The notes beneath the pieces were generated by a model. It was not told the DNA's origin. It did not search any database and saw only the letters and a program-made list of their open reading frames with translations. Positions 25,901 to 37,355 of a DNA stretch of 64,000 nucleotides are shown here, in pieces. The stretch spans positions 16,327,586 to 16,391,585 of the forward strand of contig NC_080589.1 in assembly GCF_029962835.1 (NCBI RefSeq), written 5' to 3'. A program made the translations under genes and the position numbers. This stretch comes from Magnolia sinica (Eukaryota > Streptophyta > Magnoliopsida > Magnoliales > Magnoliaceae). How positions within the stretch are numbered: position 1 is the stretch's first letter; every line of letters begins with the position of its first letter.

Positions 25901-26643
25901 TATACTCACTGGCATGTGGCCCTGATAGACGTGTATCTAGATATACATGTTGTATTGTAAATGGGATTCGATTCCACACCGAAGAACGTGAGAAGTACAG
26001 GACCACACAAAATAGTGGGGTGGTTGTAAAGGGAACAAATGAGGAGGATGAAATTGAGTTTTATGGCATTTTGACAGATATTATCGAGCTGAGTTATTGT
26101 ATGAGAAAGCGGGTGTACTTATTTAGATGTGATTGGTGGGACATTGGAAATAAGAAGTTGGGAATACAGACTGACAACTACTTTACGAGCGTAAATTTAT
26201 CTCGGAAGTGGTTTAAGGACGACCCATTTGTCCTCGCCAGCCAAGCCGAACAAGTATTTTATCTCGCTGATACCAAGTTAGGCGGTTCTTGGCACGTGGT
26301 GCAGAAAATAAAGCCCAAGAACGTATTTGACGTTCCCATACCAGAAGTTGAAGATAGCGAGGACAGGAGAAATGACACGTTTATGGTTGAAGAAGCATAT
26401 CAAGAAGACATGACATCTAGGGATACAGGGACTGATTCAAGTGTTGATATTGATGTGGTGCAATTAGATAGAGATGATGTGCCACCTGATCATGTTGATG
26501 CCTCAATAATACGTGATATTGTTACAGATGATAGCGGTTTCATTGATGACGACGTTACGGACAATGAGGATGAAATACTGATCAGTGATAGTGATGGTGA
26601 AGAAATAACTCTGAGCGATAGTGATACAGATGACGATTATTAA
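22923..26643 (+). pseudogene. TNP2-type CACTA transposase gene, four exons, two in-frame stops
   Basis: TNP2 proteins cut and join CACTA ends in the nucleus. I read four exons, 22923-25183, 25271-25579, 25661-25748 and 25855-26643. All introns are GT-AG and the frame is kept throughout, giving about 1148 codons. In order there is an N-terminal transposase-associated domain (MDKSWM, then CPCRKCKN), a Transposase_21 core (CQECGESRWK, LGLASDGFNPFG, IDVYLRPLVDELNELW), a DUF4218-like region (IFPPAFFDVMVHLAIHLPHE) and a DUF4216-like region (VYLFRCDWWD). The tail is rich in Asp and Ser. The start is the ATG of MDKSWM, the family's usual beginning. Two TGA codons interrupt it. One is at 23004, where CGA is plausible. 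The other is at 23613, in a position where the family has Trp (TGG). Otherwise the frame is clean, so inactivation looks recent. Confidence 0.88.
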
Positions 26644-26763
26644 ATGTACACATGATTTCATGTCATTTTTCAATTCGAATAATTTATGTATTCCATGTAT
26701 ACGTGAAAATTACAAGTTATGAGTAATTCTTTTTATTGACTTGTTTATAATCTACATTTGCAG

Positions 26764-27168
26764 TTGAGTCAATTTCTGATCATGTCCTCCTTAAACCGGA
26801 GCGTAGGAGAATTACGCAGCATACTTTATCAGCTGTTGCAGATGGATGTTTCGGTCCTATCTTCTTTTGGTAGGGCCATAGAGATACCCGGTCTGGTCGA
26901 TGAGTGTAGAGTGGAATATATCGACGATTATTCAGATGAAAGATTATGATATCTTAAAGAAATTTCAGGGCTGATGGAGATATATAACCGTGGGAAACAA
27001 GATATGAAAGATGCGACTCTGTCACTTGCACATCTGAATGGAGTCCCAAGAGACCAGATATCTCCTATTGTGACTGGCATGTTGGCTATAAATATGTCGA
27101 GTGCTTCGCACGAAATGACATATGCTTCTGAAGTATACGATAGCTTACGCAGGGAGTACTTCAGATAG
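26764..27168 (+). CDS. Small unrecognised ORF between TNP2 and TNPA
   Basis: From the ATG at 26782 a frame of 129 codons runs to a stop at 27166-27168, with one internal TGA at 26947. It is preceded by a good splice acceptor (acatttgcag ending at 26763), so it may be a last exon. Residues include SSLNRSVGELRSILYQLLQM, then EIPGLVDECRVEYIDDY, and after the stop LAHLNGVPRDQISPIVTGM. It looks like a small, mainly helical protein. I do not recognise a domain. Its position within an otherwise standard CACTA gene pair, on the same strand, suggests that it belongs to the element, either as an accessory ORF or as an extra exon of a neighbour. Confidence 0.45.
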
Positions 27169-27440
27169 TTTACCTCAAAGTTGTTTTGTATTACAGCGAA
27201 ATATGTGTATTTAATATAGAATGACAATGTATAATAGCTCCAATGATTATAAATTAAAGTTTACAGTTTTATTATATTCTGCTTGCATTATAGTGTAATG
27301 GTCTAATCATATTTTAATCATCTCTCTAAGCATAAACACATGCATTGTACCATCAACACTACTTATATAATGTTTTAGTATATTCCACTTGTATTGACAT
27401 TGTTTAAATTTATAAGTTCGTAGCTCGTACATATTCAGTG

Positions 27441-29130
27441 ATGGCACCAGGTGGGAGAGTACGTCGTTCGCGCACAAGATCTACCCCTTCTACTCTTGAA
27501 GTGACGGAGCCAGCATCACCGTCACATGTTGCATCGCAGGCGTCTGATCCCTCGGTCCCGCATACACCGGGCACTGCATGTAAGTCTAGGCGTATATTTC
27601 TTTTAATGATTTCTGTTTATGTTTAAACTTACATATTTCTTTTGCAACCCAACCGACGAGGACGTGGACCCACGCGTGGGTTGATTTTAACGACTTACGC
27701 GTGAGGGTAGGGTGACGGTAGAGTTCCCACAGAACTGCAAGACCTGTTGGGAACAATGCCATGTTGTTTACGGAGGTCGGTGTCTTATGCCGATCTCTCG
27801 ATCCCCACCACTCCGTTGGGGGACGTGACGGATGATGATGCGCGGCTCATTCGTCGGCCTTGAGTAAATTTTATTAAATTAAAATTTATTTTATAAAAGT
27901 TTATTATCTTAATAAGTTATTTTTTAAATAAGTTTATTATCTTAATCTATTATTTACAAAACTGCAGGATAAATTTGACTTGGATTTGAGTGTTCTGCAC
28001 ATCTCTCATGCCGTCGACGACATGATGAAGGAGCGGTTCAAGGATTACCGCAGTAAGTTACACCAGCAATACAAGCGATGCATGAGCCACGAGGAGGTCG
28101 TACAATCCGCACCGCTGCACGTGACCGATGGGGACTGGCGAATACTCTGCGATAGGTTTTCGTCTGATTCTTTTCAGGTAATATTTACATATTTATGATA
28201 TCTTAACGTAATAATTAAATTCACAATTAATAACAATGTATTACGAATAATGTGTTCAGAAGAGGAGCAAAATAAATTCTGACAATAGAGGAAAGTTAGA
28301 AGTGAACCACGTAGCTGGTTCAAAGTCATTTGTACAACTTCGTCACGACATGGTAAGAAAGTACAGGTAATTATTATGTTTATATATTCTTTCATGCATT
28401 TATATTAAGTCTATTATCTTTTCGATTGCGCAGCGAGATTCCGTCACTGGCAAGGAGCCTCACTGTCGGCAGTCGACAGGATCTTGGGTACATCCTAGAG
28501 CCAGCGAGATTTGGGTAAAGATCCTTACATTGTAAAATTTATTTGCATTAAATTATAATAATATCATTTATTATGAAAATTCATATGTTTTCATTACAGG
28601 AGGAGATGAACACCTTACGCAGTCAGCCCACTCCCGATGGTACTCAGCGGAGTGAGCCAGAGATCCTGAGTCAGGTGCTTGGCATCCGTTCTGGATATGT
28701 GCGTGGGTTTGGCCATGGTGCCAAGCTCATAGCACCCGCTAAAGCTGCCTCCAGCCGATCCATCGTCGTTGGCGACAGCGCCGTACGCCGAGCTGATACT
28801 GCAGAGAGAGAGGTTCAGCAATTACGGGTCGTCGTCAATGACATCAAAGATCAGCTGGACAGACAGAGGGAGGAGCAGGAGAGGAGGATAGAGGAGCAGC
28901 TGGCAAGGCAGAGGGAGGAGCAGGAGAGGAGGATGGAAGATCAGCTAGCGAGGCAGAGGGAGGAGCAGGAGAGGAGGATGGAAGATCAGCTAGCGAGGCA
29001 GAGGGAGGAGCAAGAGAAGAGGATGGAGGAGATGCGGGTGGAGCATGAGCGACGGATGATGGAGATGTTTCAGGTTATCGCTGTACGCTTATCCACTGAT
29101 GCCCCAGCGCCTCCGCCTTCATCTGTGTGA
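27441..29130 (+). pseudogene. TNPA/Ptta-type (Transposase_24-like) CACTA gene with repeated coiled coil
   Basis: TNPA-type proteins bind the subterminal repeats and assist TNP2. Recognisable exons are 27441-27579 (basic, Ser/Pro-rich), a damaged one around 27645-27868 (RGRGPTRG, then frame breaks), 27968-28177 (MKERFKDYRSKLHQQYK), 28260-28352 (NRGKLEVNHVAGSKSFVQLR), 28434-28514 (RDSVTGKEP, GSWVHPRASEIW) and 28600-29130. Most exon borders are GT-AG. The second exon has no AG where expected (ttttgcaa at about 27640), which suggests a lost acceptor. The last exon carries EILSQVLGIRSGYVRGFG, typical of the family. It then has about four 15-residue repeats (QLARQREEQERRMED) predicted to form a coiled coil, and ends in a stop at 29128-29130. 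Confidence 0.82.
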
Positions 29131-29369
29131 TTTTTTTATATATTTGTTTATTATGTTAAGTTTTGAATGAATGTGGTGCGGATTAGATTGTTTGTGTTTG
29201 GATGAATGTAGTTTATGTTTGGGTTTGAATTAATTTAATTAGATGGATGTGAATGTGAATATGATGAAATATATGTATAATAGGTGTATATCAGGATGAA
29301 TATGATGAAATATATTGTTAACAGGTGTATATCAGGAATTTTGAGCGCAATTTTAAGAGGTATATTAAA
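29131..29369 (+). other. 3' flank of TNPA; contains the segment inverted at the CACTA left end
   Basis: AT-rich 3' region. The stretch from ~29190 to 29300 (ggatgaatgtagtttatgtt, gaatgtgaatatgatgaaat) is the source or counterpart of the inverted sequence at 3090-3200. An internal direct repeat of tatgatgaaatatat with aggtgtatatcagga lies at 29260-29335. It probably contains the transcript end, but no single polyadenylation signal stands out. Confidence 0.6.
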
Positions 29370-30263
29370 AAAAAAAAAGACTTTTAGCAACGAAAAATTT
29401 CGTAGCTAAAAGTATTGTAATTTTTAGCAGCGAAAATATTTGCTGCTAAAAAGGCTTGTAAAGTTTTTTAACGACGAAAATATTCATCGTAAAAAACAGA
29501 AATACTTTTAGCAGCGAAAATTTTCGCTGCTAAAAGTCTTATACAGTTTTTTTTTGCAACGAAAATTAGCGTCGCCAGAAATGAACGAATTTTTAGCAGC
29601 GACAACTTTCGCTGCTAAAAGTCTTGTACAGTTATCGTCGCTAGAAAGGAACGAATTTTTAGCAGCAAAAAGTTTCGCTGCTAAAAGTCTTGTACAGTTT
29701 TTTTTACAACGAAAATATTCGTTGCTAGAAAGGAACGAATTGTTAGCGGCGAAAATTTTCGCTGCTAAAAAGTTTGTATAGTTTCTTTGCGACGAAAACA
29801 TTCGTTGTTAAAATAGAAATACTTTTTAGCCGCGAAAATTTTCGCTGCTAAAAGGCTTGGATAATTTTTTTGCGACGAAAATGTTCGCCGCTAAAAACAG
29901 AAACTTTTGGCAGCGAAAAATTTCGCTGCTAAAAAGTCTTGCGCAGTTTTTTCAGTAGCGAAAATTTTCGCTGCTAAGAATTTTTCATAGTTTTTTGGCG
30001 ACGAAAAGTTTCGCTGCTAAAAGTAGCGAATTTTTAGCAGCGAAAATTTTTGCTGCTAAAAGTCTCGTACATAGATTTTTAGCAACGAAAATTTTCATCG
30101 CTAAAAGTCTTTCTTTAGCGACGATTTCATTTTTTCGCCGTTAAATTGCATGCACGTCGGTCTTGTAGCGACGAAGTTGGCGACGAAAATTTTCGTCGCT
30201 AAATGGTTTTAGCTACGAAAATCTGACTTTTAGCGACGAAAATTTTCGTCGCTAAAAGTGGTA
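29370..30263 (+). repeat. CACTA right subterminal palindrome cluster
   Basis: About fifteen near-palindromes of the type TTTAGCAGCGAAAATTTTCG followed by CTGCTAAAA, the same motif family as 2125-3085 but mostly in the GCAGCGAAAA form. The last copies before the terminus return to the GCGACGAAAATTTTCGTCGC form seen at the left end. Confidence 0.9.
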
Positions 30264-30275
30264 TTTCTTGTAGTG
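30264..30275 (-). repeat. CACTA right terminal inverted repeat
   Basis: TTTCTTGTAGTG, the exact inverse of 2113-2124, followed by AAT (30276-30278), which completes the 3-bp target duplication. Confidence 0.95.
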
Positions 30276-30687
30276 AATGGAAGATAGAGTGTGCACGAGA
30301 AGCGATATTGGAGCTATGATGGAAGGTGGAATTAGAGATGATGATTAAAAAGGAGTTATGCAGAATGAATATTGAAGACATGGTGGAGATCATTATTGAT
30401 GTCTTAAATCTTAAAACAACAAGGTCTGTCGATGTCATCTAAGTCCCATCAAAGATGTCATCGAGCAGGCGTTGACGCCATCGACAAGTGCTCGATCCCA
30501 TTGAGAAAATTCATGTTGGTTGTTGGAACTTTTTTTGTGTTCAATGTCATCGAAGTAAGTTAAATGCCATCATCAGATCCTCGATGGGTGGTCGATACCT
30601 TCGAAGATGTGCGCGAAATTACATAAGTGTGGGATTTGTTTCCTATTCTAGTTATGATACTTTATATATCAGGTGTAATCAGGATTT
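30276..30687 (+). mobile_element. Copia-1 3' region: polypurine tract and first half of 3' LTR
   Basis: Following the CACTA end is non-coding sequence with ggtggagat near 30382, a typical copia polypurine tract. LTR-like sequence from about 30397 contains repeated GATGTCATCGA/GATGCCATCGA words. The L1 insertion at 30688 interrupts it, and its 14-bp target (TGTAATCAGGATTT, 30674-30687) recurs at 56647-56660. Confidence 0.7.
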
Positions 30688-32954
30688 ATTTTTTTTAGTG
30701 AAGATATATTCATTTCAGAAATGAACTATACAACACACCCAAACTTCAGGCCCGCTCGAGAAAAAAAGGGTAATACTTAGAAACAACCACCTACCCTCCA
30801 CTCCCACAGGAATGGGCATGCCTAAAATCTCTGAACCCAACCTTATCCAGGAACAAAAGACCCCTAATCTTTGAGGGGAGGTCGACAGAAGAGGAAGAGA
30901 AGAAGAAATCTTAAACTTCTGAACCTCTACGGGTCATCCTATCCGCCGGTCTGTTACCTTCCCTGAGAATGTGAGTAATGGACACAACAGCCCTTATACG
31001 TAACCTATGAATCCTCTGTAACCAGTATTTCCAATGCCAATTCGGCTTGGAAGTACTGTTCAAAATTGACACCACCAACATGGAGTCTGACTCGATCTTA
31101 ATACAATGGAAGCCATTTGCAAACAAAGGCACAGGCCATTGTAAACAGCCCGAAGCTCGGCCCTGGAGTTTGACCCCAGCCCGTACCCCAAAGAGAAAGC
31201 AAAGATGAAGGAACCATTGTCCCCTCTATAAATACCTCCACCCCCAGAATTACTTGGGTTGCCTAAAGTGAAGCCGTTGACATTTAATTTAATCTAACCA
31301 AGACGAGGTCTTCTCCATTTCATAATCGCCAAAGAAGGACCAGTCAAGCCGCTCGTAGGAATGCCTAGATCTACGAGCAATCTCTGATCAGTCGAAGGGG
31401 GCCATGAGGGAGAATTCATGCCACAATACACTAAGGTGAGCCACCATTTCACACGGGCTATAACTGCCGATGACCGAAGCGTGACGCCATCAAATTTGGC
31501 AGCATTTCTAGCGCGCCAATCTCCTAGAGGATGAAACAGGGGGTTAGTCCCTGCAAGGCTACAAACCGTCTTCTGAGGGTGGAGGGGAGCCACCATTGAG
31601 TCACTCTGGAGGAAACAGTCTAGGAAACCAAAAGGGAGATGCCAAAAATGGCCCCAAAGTAGCCCCAAACATCTGATGCAAGAGCTCCCTTGATGAAGAG
31701 ATGATCTACGGATTCGTAGTTAGGACGGGAGGACGGGATGCCATCGCAGCAGACGTGGGAAGATGCAAGTTGTACCCCTTTGGTTTGGACTAGAGAATCC
31801 ACCTGAATGGTATTGCACAGCAGTCTCCACATGAATAGGGATAGTTTTGGAGGCATTTTAACATGCCAAACCCATTTCGCCCAACTTTTCCGCTGCCTGC
31901 TCTGCCTACATATCTCCCACGCTAATTTTACCGAAAAGGACCAGATGATTCGAACGACCAAAAACACTCTTCAACTTCCTCTGAAACACAGAATCCATCT
32001 TGAAACAGGAAATGGATGATCCCCTGGGGCAGATAAGAGAAGATGGAAGGAGGGAGGGGACCGTCGATGCCGATGAAGTCTCGAATCTTCATGGAACACA
32101 TTGCTGGCGGGATTGGGCTTTTCAGGAGGGTATCAAGTCTGCCCAGACCAGTCCAGTTAAAAGACCAGAGGTTAGCACAACCCTGCCCGACCTGATTTTG
32201 GACCAGGACGTCCAACAAAGGCAGGAGAGCCCTGATGCTCTTCCAAAGTGGAGAAGGAAGGGCTGAGGCACTCCTAGTAGCGTCAGGGTGATTATCCTAA
32301 GCATCTTTAGATCTTATGAAAGAGGTCCATAGACTAGGATTTTTATCGTATTGGACAACCCATGCCATCTTGAGCCGAAGAGCTTTCATCACCTCTTTCA
32401 ACTTCCTGATACCCAGGCCACCTTCCCATTTAGGAGTGGAAACTGCTTTCGAATTCGTCTAATGAAACTTACGCTTGCCATCCGCTCAGCCCCAAAAAAA
32501 GGTGGTGAAGTGCTTCTCTAGATCCGCAATTACTGACACAGGAATCTGGACAGCAGCCATGGAGTGGACTGGAATGTCTCAAGCACATGCTGGACCAAGA
32601 TAGCCCGACCAGCTTGCGAGAGGACTCTCGCCTTCCAACTAGAAATACTCACTACCACCCTGTCCACCAGGGGCTGAAATAGGGCCTTCTTCACCTACCT
32701 GTACATAAGGGAACCCCCAGGTATATGGGGCAAGAGGTGGATCGAGGGATCCCTAGAAGACTCTCTATAGATCTGATTCTGAACAACGGGAGCTTTCTGG
32801 AGCAGAGGAATAAACTCTTCTGGAGGTTCACCTTTTGGCCAGACGCATCTTGATAAGATTGAAGCAATCCCTAGATAGCATTCAACGAGGCAACTCCTCC
32901 ATTCAAGAACAGAAGCGTATCATCTGTGTATAGGAAATGGGAGACTAGAGGGCA
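30688..32954 (-). pseudogene. L1 ORF2 remnant: reverse transcriptase end, zinc-finger and RNase H regions
   Basis: Read on the minus strand, this begins with the reverse transcriptase catalytic box YTDD (32919-32930). It passes through the RT thumb and a zf-RVT region near 31670-31960 (KMPPKLSLFMWRLLCN, then SVDHLFIKG). It ends with an RNase H domain of the plant L1 kind around 30910-31500 (IKIESDSMLVVSILNS, REGNRPADRM). Stops and frameshifts are frequent, for example at 31668/31620 where the frame changes. Reverse transcriptase and RNase H would copy the LINE RNA at the target site, but this copy is inactive. Confidence 0.85.
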
Positions 32955-35900
32955 TGTAACGCCCTGAAAATCGAGGGTCGAGCAAGTACCCAACTCCCGA
33001 GTTCCAACGCATCACTTATGCAACATAGATAATGATAATTTGATGTTGTCCATGTTAGTGCATAAAATATGAATGAGATTAAGCTAAATCAACAAATCAT
33101 ACTCTAGGGACAGTTGAATTTACGCAAGCGGAAGACTGTGATAAGTGTATAAAATGTATAAACCATTGTAGGTCCCCAAAGTATGAACGTATTGCCAGGT
33201 CAAATAGTTACAAGTATTGTTTCAAATACAAAATGTCAAAAAGTGATGGTCCACTACAAGTATAAGCCCTGAAGCCCCGTCGATCAGAACAGTCTATAGA
33301 AACCTGCCTGAATACTGCATATATGAGAATGTCTCCTCATTATCCTCAAAGTCCGGCTCCGCCTCACAAGCTGTGCCATCATTTGAAACTACAACAGAGT
33401 CTGGTTGGTGTTTAAAATACCGTCCCGTAACGTGGGAGTGACTGATCAACTCAGTGGAACAATAAAGCAAATGTTAATATGTTATCAATTCAGTCAAGCA
33501 GTAATGATAACGCAATACAACAATCAGGTCCTAAGTACTCTTGTTAATGCAAGAATGATAAGAAATAATAATGCATGCCCTCGCCTGCGCTCCCTCAGCA
33601 ACTTCATCTCACGATCGCGCATGAAACACTTCCTCAGTGCTTGACCTTCTACGCCAAACGCACACGTAATGCGGTGTATGAGCGTAATTACCAAGTTCTT
33701 ATTAGTCCTTTTCATACAACAGGATTGAGAAGCTAGGGTACCTCCCTTATATCAATTCCCAAACAATGATCCATTCTAGGGTCGTCAGTCCTAGTAAATC
33801 TCATACGATGTACAGTTCTAGGTCACTGCAAAGGGCTCGTTACCTTATCAGTGCAGGCCTAGTATGTACTCTTGTTGCTACATAAGGGCTAGTCACCTCT
33901 ACGCAGTCTTAGAGTACGCTCGAGGTCACTACAAAGGGCTCGTCACCTTATCAGTGTAGGCCAACAGCTCGAATACAGTGTCCCATACCACCGTATTCGG
34001 ATCACGAGGCTGTGTTGCTCACTGGACACTATAGGGAGGCTCGTCACCCCAGTGTAGGCCGACAACTCGACCACGGTGTCCCATACCACCATGCCCTGCT
34101 CATGAGTCTTAGCAGATCGAGGTACCAAGGTTAAAGGGATTTTCACTGGAGAGTTTAGTACCTTAGATTCAAGCAATAGCGTCCATACATGGTGAACATA
34201 TATCGGGTCAATCGGGTTACTCGACGAGCTCGACTAGTACGAGCACACCTCAAGTTAATCGACATGAAGGGCGTAAGCACTCCGTGTGGCCTAACCACTG
34301 CCGACAACCAAAGTACGACTCGGGTTCATCGAACGCGTTTTGTGTGCCGAAAACAACTCAGCCACCTAATCGAGATCTGTTACCGATTGCCTGGACTAAG
34401 TCATAGTCCTAATCACACTCAGTTGCAGTTTATATATCACATATGATATGCATAGTAGCATTACACAACAATACAACCATTTTAAGTATTTAGCATTTCC
34501 TGAAACACATAGTACACATGTTATCTTACCTAGGCATTGCTTCCATAAATCACATAGTAGGAAGATATATTACATAAAGGAAACTATAGTTATAAAGAAG
34601 GGGATTGAGACTCCTATCCCAACACTCTCATTTCAAACATTTAAACAAGCATTTCCTCTTACAGGCATTTTATCAAACACTTACACTACACATACCACAT
34701 ACATAGATTAATTTACTTAAGACGTATATTATAGCAAATTCTTTCGCATAGGAGTTGCAACATATACAACGATCATATATTACCAACATCCATCATAACA
34801 AGTATTAATCATAATTCCATATTCATTCAGACATTTCAACAAACACTTAGTCTACACACTTCAACATACATAACGTATGTTGGTTATAACAAGTGTTAGG
34901 GCAAACCCTTTCACCACAGAGTTGTCACATATACAACAACCATATATCCACGACGGATAATCATGGCAAGCGCGAATCTAAATTCCATACTCATGCAATC
35001 CTATCAATAAACACAAGAATACACTATATTCAACATAGTTCATATATATGTGTAAAGTGCGGGAAACAATGTGTCTAAGCATGTGATAGCAATTCCAGTC
35101 AGTCATAAATCATTAACTGACATTGAAAGCCTTGAAAACCATAACCTAAACATTTATAGTCCGCACTTTACACCGGTAAATGCGTAACGGATTCGTTTTA
35201 GACACTTGGCCTTTGTCAACGATAGATTGGCGACCTACAATATGAAATAGGTTAGCTATTCCATTACTTACAATGTTTGAAACACTATAACAGGTTAGGG
35301 TTAGGTTTTCTTACCTAAGTACGGAGTTGGAATCGCCGGAATAGCGATGTAGAAGCGGTAGTTAAACCCGAGGAGCAATGGGATCGAATCCCAGGAGGAA
35401 TCTCCAACTCACTCTCTCACTTTCTCTCTCTTTCCTTTCCTTTTCCTCTACTCTCTTTCTTAGGATTTTAGAATTCATATAGAATATGAGAGAGAGAGAG
35501 AGTTTAAGGCCCTTATATAGGCCCAGAACTAATGGGAATGGCCCCAGGGCCAAGGTATACGTAGGTTATATCCAAAGGGCGTCTATTTTAGCCCAACGGA
35601 GCACTTCTGATGGCCCCTTTTCTGCGTGCAGTCGGACTTAAGTTCCCTGACTTTGGATCTAGGTCAGGCTGAGTTTTCGCTCTGATCAAATTTACAGATC
35701 GACCGTGGCGGACCAGTTTCAGTTCAACGATCACGGTCACTCGATCAGGGCCACAAGAACATTGTCATGTATGGGACATTTTTCCTGATCCGATGGTGTA
35801 TTTGGGTCAGATTCTTACGGTTTGAATTCTTATATTTGGCGCGTAAGCGACACGACTCAGATTACTTAAATTCAGATTTTATTTCTAAAGATATTCACGT

Positions 35901-36299
35901 TTCTCACACACTTTGCTCCGAGCTCAAGTTGTGCACTTCTAGACACAATTAAGACTTGATTTTTGTGAGGGTTGTCAAGTCCAGTAATGCGGTCATAACT
36001 ATATAGCTTTGTGGTTATCGGACTTTTGACGTGCGGTCTAGGTTCAATACGGAGTTTCAGTGTGCTCCCGAGAGCAACCGGGTTTAGGGATGGATTCTAG
36101 ATTTCAGGGTAATGTAGCGTCAATGATTCTGCACAGTTTGGGTCTTGGAGATCATATTTAAAGTGATTAGTGCTAATTTCATAAGTACTCTAGTTTAGGA
36201 CTTGCTAATATTAACCTAATTTCTAAAGTTCTCGGTCCTAGGTGATTTCTGTCTGAGGTGGTACTCGAGTCCTTGTACGAATTTTTTCGAGACGTTACA
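32955..36299 (-). repeat. 3' LTR of the Tekay-type element
   Basis: 3345 bp, starts tgtaacgccctg and ends gacgttaca on plus. It holds the minus-strand promoter (ttatatag at 35513-35520, i.e. CTATATAA read on minus) next to a GA/CT tract. Internal short tandem phrases recur around 33830-34100 (aagggctcgtcaccttatca). By eye it differs from its partner at about 13 of the first 190 positions. Confidence 0.93.
35512..35521 (-). promoter_or_regulatory. TATA box in the Tekay LTR (minus)
   Basis: cttatatagg on plus reads CCTATATAAG on minus. It is conserved in the other LTR at 54312-54320 and lies downstream (in minus reading) of a region ending in gggccatt. Its position in the LTR fits the start of element transcription. 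Confidence 0.55.
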
Positions 36300-36300
36300 A

Positions 36301-36316
36301 TCTACCCCCCTTAAAG
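36301..36316 (-). promoter_or_regulatory. Polypurine tract of the Tekay-type element
   Basis: tctaccccccttaaag on plus reads CTTTAAGGGGGGTAGA on minus, directly upstream of the 3' LTR. It is the expected plus-strand DNA primer. Confidence 0.85.
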
Positions 36317-37355
36317 AAAAATTTCATCCTCAAAATTAGTACCTTTTCGTACTTCTCGAGGATCCGAGGGTAGTTCTTTCGGACCTCGGCTTCTATTTTT
36401 CAAGAAGCTTCTTCCTCAGTATGATGCGTCCATAGTACCTTCACAAGTGGGATAACCTTACTACGCAATTCCTGCTCCTTCCTGTCTAGGATACGCGTCG
36501 GTCGCAGTATATATGTAGCGTACTCGTTCAACTGTACCTACTCCCATCTGATAATGTGGGAAGGATCGGGAACGTATTTCTTCAGCATGGATACATGAAA
36601 TACGTCGTGCACGCCTACGAGTGGTGTGGGCAAAGTAATGCGGTATGCTACCACCCTCACTCGATAAGTATCTGGAATGGGCCAATGAATCTAGGCATGA
36701 GCTTCCCTTTCTTCCCAAACTGGAGGACCCCCTTCATTGGGAAAACCTTCAAAAATACATAGTCCCCAACCTTGAACTCTAACGGTCACCGCCTCGTATC
36801 GTCGTAGCTCTTCTGTCTGCTCTGCGCTGTCAGAAGTCGGCATCTGATAATGTCGATCTTCTTTAAAGTCGCCTGAACTAACTCCGGCCAATCAAGCTCT
36901 TCTCGCCAACCTCTACCCAGCAATGCGGCGCTCTACACGGGCGCCCATACAGTGCCTCATAGAGAGTCATGCCAATACTCACGTAAAAGCTGTTGTCATA
37001 GGCGAACTCTGCGTAAGGAAGACAGTCATCCCAACTGTCCTTGAAATCCAGCACACAGGCCCGCAACATATCTTCTAGAATCTGATTCACCCGTTCTGTC
37101 TGCCTGTCTGTCTGTGGGTGGAACGCGGTACTGAACTTCAACTTCACACCCATCACTTCCTGGATACGAGTCCAGAAGATAGATGTGAATCGCATGTCTC
37201 GGTCCGACACGATCTCAAAGAGAACTCCATGCAGACGTACAATCTCCTTGATGTACAACCTGGCCAACTCGTCTGCAGAGTTCGAAACTCTGACAGGGAG
37301 AAAATGAGCCGATTTTGTCAGCCAATCTACGATCACCCAAATGGAATCATGCCCC
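36317..37355 (-). pseudogene. Tekay pol 3' part: integrase core and chromodomain region
   Basis: The minus-strand reading continues the integrase broken at 48847. It has VIVDWLTKSAHFLPV with the first catalytic Asp, IVSDRDMRF with the second, and FHPQTDRQTERVNQ with the Glu. ALYGRPCRAP follows. Farther on come HVSMLKKYVPD-like sequence and a chromodomain-type end (EEEASWKIEAEVRKNYPRI) near 36370-36430. Chromodomains steer integration to marked chromatin. Frame changes near 36890 and a stop near 36540 make it non-functional. The break at 37356 is exactly the Athila target duplication. Confidence 0.87.

Larger units (their letters stand above)
2113..30275 (+). mobile_element. 28-kb CACTA (En/Spm) DNA transposon
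   Basis: The element starts CACTACAAGAAA (2113-2124) and ends with its exact inverse (30264-30275). It is flanked by the trinucleotide AAT on both sides (2110-2112 and 30276-30278), the 3-bp duplication expected of CACTA elements. Both ends carry about 0.9-1 kb of subterminal palindromes. Two transposase-type genes in the usual order, TNP2 then TNPA, lie in the right part. At 28,163 bp it is very long for the superfamily, mostly because a ~20-kb inverted-repeat block sits between the left end and TNP2. The transposase genes carry internal stops, so this copy probably cannot move by itself, but its ends are intact. Confidence 0.93.

Noticed and set aside
29500-29800. Short frames on both strands in the right subterminal repeats
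   Set aside because: Residue patterns such as LLAAKIFAAK are just the translated palindromes repeated.
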